Position numbers and translations under genes: made by a program. A DNA stretch of 64,000 nt, from contig NC_019673.1 of assembly GCF_000328705.1 (NCBI RefSeq), forward strand, positions 1,426,001 to 1,490,000, given 5' to 3'. This stretch comes from Saccharothrix espanaensis DSM 44229. GTDB taxonomy: Bacteria; Actinomycetota; Actinomycetes; Mycobacteriales; Pseudonocardiaceae. Of the stretch, positions 61,997 to 64,000 are shown one piece after another. The notes under the pieces were generated by a model. The model did not search any database. It saw nothing but the letters and a program-made list of their open reading frames with translations, and had not been told where the DNA came from. Positions within the stretch are counted from its first letter, which is position 1. Every line of letters starts with the position of its first letter.

Positions 61997-63219
61997 CCGG
62001 TTCGGAGCTGCCCCAGGCCACGCCGTCGTCCCCGGTCGCCCCGTTGACACCGGCTCCGCTGACACCGGCTCCACTGTCAACGGAGCCGCTGACACCGGCT
62101 TCGCTGTCGGCGGCCCGGCAGGCCGTCTCGGCGGCGGGCCGGATCGTGGTCAAGGTCGGGTCGTCGTCGCTGACCACGGCCGAAGGCGGCCTGGACCGCT
62201 CCCGGCTGGACGCCCTGGTGGACGCAGTCGCGGCGCGCTGCGCGGCCGGCAGCCAGGTGGTGCTGGTGTCCTCCGGCGCGATCGCGGCGGGCCTGGCCCC
62301 GCTCGGCGTGACCCGGCGGCCGCGTGACCTGGCCACCCAGCAGGCGGCGGCCAGCGTCGGGCAGCTCACCCTCGCCCACGCCTACGCGAACTCGTTCGGC
62401 CGGTACGCGCTGACCGTCGGCCAGGTGCTGCTGACCGCCGACGACGTGGTCCGCCGCGCGCACTACCGCAACGCCCAGCGCACCTTCTCCCGCCTGCTCG
62501 CCTTCGGCGCGGTCCCGGTCGTGAACGAGAACGACACGGTCGCCACAGAAGAGATCCGCTTCGGCGACAACGACCGCCTGGCCGCCCTGGTGGCCCACCT
62601 GGTCGGCGCGGACGCCCTGTTCCTGCTGTCCGACGTGGACGCCCTGTACGACGGCGACCCCCGTCAGCCCGGCGCTCAGCGCGTGACCGAGGTCGCCGGA
62701 GCGGCTGACGTCGACGGCGTGCGCGCTGGGACCGTCGGTGCGTCCGGTCTGGGGACCGGCGGGATGGCGTCCAAACTGGCCGCTGCGCGCCTCGCGGCGT
62801 CGGCGGGGATTCCGGTGCTGTTGGCGGGCGCGGCGGACGCCGTGCGGGCGCTGGGCCCGGCGGACGTCGGCACCGCGTTCGCGGTCACCGGCTCCCGCCT
62901 CACCGCCCGCCGCTTCTGGCTCGGCCACGCGGCCGACGCCACCGGCCGCCTCACCCTGGACGACGGTGCCGTCGCCGCGGTGGTCGGCCGCCGCCGCTCG
63001 CTGCTCGCCGCCGGCATCACGGCGGTGGACGGCAGTTTCGACGCCGGTGACGTGGTCGAACTGGTGGACCTGTCCGGCCACGTCGTGGCCCGCGGCGTCG
63101 TCGGCTTCGACGCCACCGAACTCCCGGCCCTCATCGGCCGCTCCAGCCACGACCTCCCCGCCGAACAACGCCGCGAGGTCGTCCACGCCGACGACCTGGT
63201 CCCCCTCCCAAGCCCCTGA
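61993..63219 (+). CDS. proB: Glutamate 5-kinase
   Basis: A 408-residue enzyme of the first proline biosynthesis step (glutamate to glutamyl phosphate): amino-acid-kinase domain with [24 protein letters not shown] and [20 protein letters not shown], and a C-terminal PUA domain (about 315-395). The GTG at 61993 overlaps the obg stop, but the first about 33 residues are a proline/leucine-rich repeat ([13 protein letters not shown]) absent from the family. A later start near the [13 protein letters not shown] region would give normal length, though no better ribosome-binding site is visible. Confidence 0.95.
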   Translation: MTGSELPQATPSSPVAPLTPAPLTPAPLSTEPLTPASLSAARQAVSAAGRIVVKVGSSSLTTAEGGLDRSRLDALVDAVAARCAAGSQVVLVSSGAIAAGLAPLGVTRRPRDLATQQAAASVGQLTLAHAYANSFGRYALTVGQVLLTADDVVRRAHYRNAQRTFSRLLAFGAVPVVNENDTVATEEIRFGDNDRLAALVAHLVGADALFLLSDVDALYDGDPRQPGAQRVTEVAGAADVDGVRAGTVGASGLGTGGMASKLAAARLAASAGIPVLLAGAADAVRALGPADVGTAFAVTGSRLTARRFWLGHAADATGRLTLDDGAVAAVVGRRRSLLAAGITAVDGSFDAGDVVELVDLSGHVVARGVVGFDATELPALIGRSSHDLPAEQRREVVHADDLVPLPSP

Positions 63220-63361
63220 CCCGAGGCCCCGGCCACCGGACTGTCCCGGCCCGAGTCGACATCGCGGCGTAGATGCGCAAAGAAGCCGCCGACAAACCAT
63301 GCGGTACGGGTGTGGGCCAGCAATGAGCGCCCGCCCTTCGCCCGACCACTCGGCGGCGCGG

Positions 63362-63778
63362 TCAGCTGTAGTCGGCGGAATACCACTTGTTCGGACGCAT
63401 GTGCACGGTCGCGACCGTCGCGTTTTCGAGCTGCCGCAGGTAGTCGGCCGCCGTTTCGGCGTCGAAGTAGCGGTTGGCCATCGCCAGGAGATTGTCGTAC
63501 GAGGTCTCCCGATCGACCGCCACCACCGGCCCGGACACGCTCACGTACCGGTAAGGCGGCGCCTCCACCTGCGCTGCCAGGCTGAACTCCCGCGCCTGCT
63601 CCAGCAACCGGAACTTCACCGAATCCAGCCCGGTCTGCACCTGCACGTCCCCGCCGGGTTCGTAGTGGTACCAGACCGGCACGGTCAGCGGCGGCCCAGC
63701 CGGACGCGCGATCCCGATCACTCCGACGTGGACCCCGGCCAGGAACTCCTCGCGCTGCGCCGCGCTCATCACCGACAT
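63362..63778 (-). CDS. PPOX-fold (pyridoxamine oxidase/F420-type) protein
   Basis: A 138-residue split-barrel flavin/F420-binding protein: VHVGVIGIARPAGPPLTVPV, VWYHYEPGGDVQVQTG and the C-terminal MRPNKWYSADYS. Small actinobacterial members of this fold reduce diverse substrates with F420H2 or FMN; the length fits but the substrate is unknown. The ATG at 63778 has no strong ribosome-binding site, and MSAAQ three codons later is an alternative. Confidence 0.82.
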   Translation of the reverse strand: MSVMSAAQREEFLAGVHVGVIGIARPAGPPLTVPVWYHYEPGGDVQVQTGLDSVKFRLLEQAREFSLAAQVEAPPYRYVSVSGPVVAVDRETSYDNLLAMANRYFDAETAADYLRQLENATVATVHMRPNKWYSADYS

Positions 63779-63856
63779 GCCCCACCCCTTCCCCTGTCAC
63801 AGCCGCACCGGACGACTGCCCCGACCCAGTCAACCGGCCGGCGCGGAGGCCGGCCA

Positions 63857-63904
63857 TGCGTACGCGTCCGCGACGGATGCGCACGCGTCTGCGTACGCGT
63901 CTGC
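63857..63904. repeat. Short ACGCGT-containing repeat cluster
   Basis: Three spaced copies of a TGCGTACGCGTCTG-like unit with palindromic ACGCGT cores lie between the PPOX gene and the partial transporter gene. They could be operator half-sites or simple-sequence drift. Confidence 0.5.
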
Positions 63905-63919
63905 ACGGGTGGCGAAGCC

Positions 63920-64000
63920 CTAGGTCAGCTCGACGCCCTTGGTCTCCGGCAACGTGAGGATGACCGCGAACGCCACCACCGCACCCACCGCCACGTACCA
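63920..64000 (-). CDS. MFS transporter, C-terminal end (runs off the window)
   Basis: The last 26 codons read WYVAVGAVVAFAVILTLPET and then KGVELT before a TAG at 63920. A final membrane helix followed by the LPETKG signature is typical of sugar- or metabolite-porter MFS proteins (MHS-like). The start lies beyond the right edge, so the substrate group cannot be judged. Confidence 0.75.
   Translation of the reverse strand, partial: WYVAVGAVVAFAVILTLPETKGVELT

Noticed and set aside
63857..63904. CRISPR-like array
   Set aside because: Units are under 15 bases, imperfect and without unique spacers.

Overview
The window is high-GC actinobacterial DNA. Frequent GTG/TTG starts, the tig-clpP1-clpP2-clpX and rne-rplU-rpmA-obg-proB orders, a folC-DUF4233 pair and EspC/WXG-like type VII substrates all fit. 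A Pseudonocardiales relative (Saccharothrix, Lentzea or Actinosynnema type) is my best guess; no marker here fixes the genus.

Left part (1-11,600): after a PLDc_N membrane protein, an unknown protein and a Nudix hydrolase comes a complete pSAM2-like integrative and conjugative element (AICE) of about 9.7 kb in the 3' end of a tRNA-Gly(UCC) gene. It carries XRE and GntR regulators, a Pra-like activator, small proteins, an FtsK/TraB-type DNA translocase, a rolling-circle replication initiator, Xis and a tyrosine integrase. The chromosomal side of its left attachment site still encodes the last about 34 codons of a second, related integrase, so an older element once used the same site. An intact tRNA-Pro(UGG) follows.

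Core block (11,858-35,379): a LysR regulator, a 1.3-kb gene-poor gap, trigger factor, ClpP1/ClpP2/ClpX, hydrolases, and a formate/oxalate-type group (CoA-transferase, FdhD, OFA transporter with its 35-residue partner, FdhF/YdeP-like molybdoenzyme). A winged-helix regulator with a palindromic operator, two paralogous membrane-anchored proteins, valS, folC and a DUF4233 protein follow.

Accessory block (35,384-47,040): a pentapeptide-repeat gene broken by three single-base shifts, then a phoD alkaline phosphatase gene cut in two by a 5.3-kb insert. The insert is flanked by CTGGAC, and joining the halves across one copy would restore a 507-residue PhoD. It holds a decayed serine recombinase, a tightly overlapping operon of a dual-OB-type protein plus two DUF488 proteins (the best candidate here for an undescribed system), and a four-gene type VII-like polymorphic toxin/immunity operon. 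After phoD lies a secreted amylase whose downstream pullulanase part has decayed.

Right part (47,035-64,000): ndk, a GNAT acetyltransferase, an ABC exporter with two permeases, a DoxX protein, a B12/radical SAM protein and its TIGR03936 partner (separated by a secreted subtilase), RNase E/G, L21, L27, Obg, ProB, a PPOX-fold protein, and the end of an MFS transporter running off the window.
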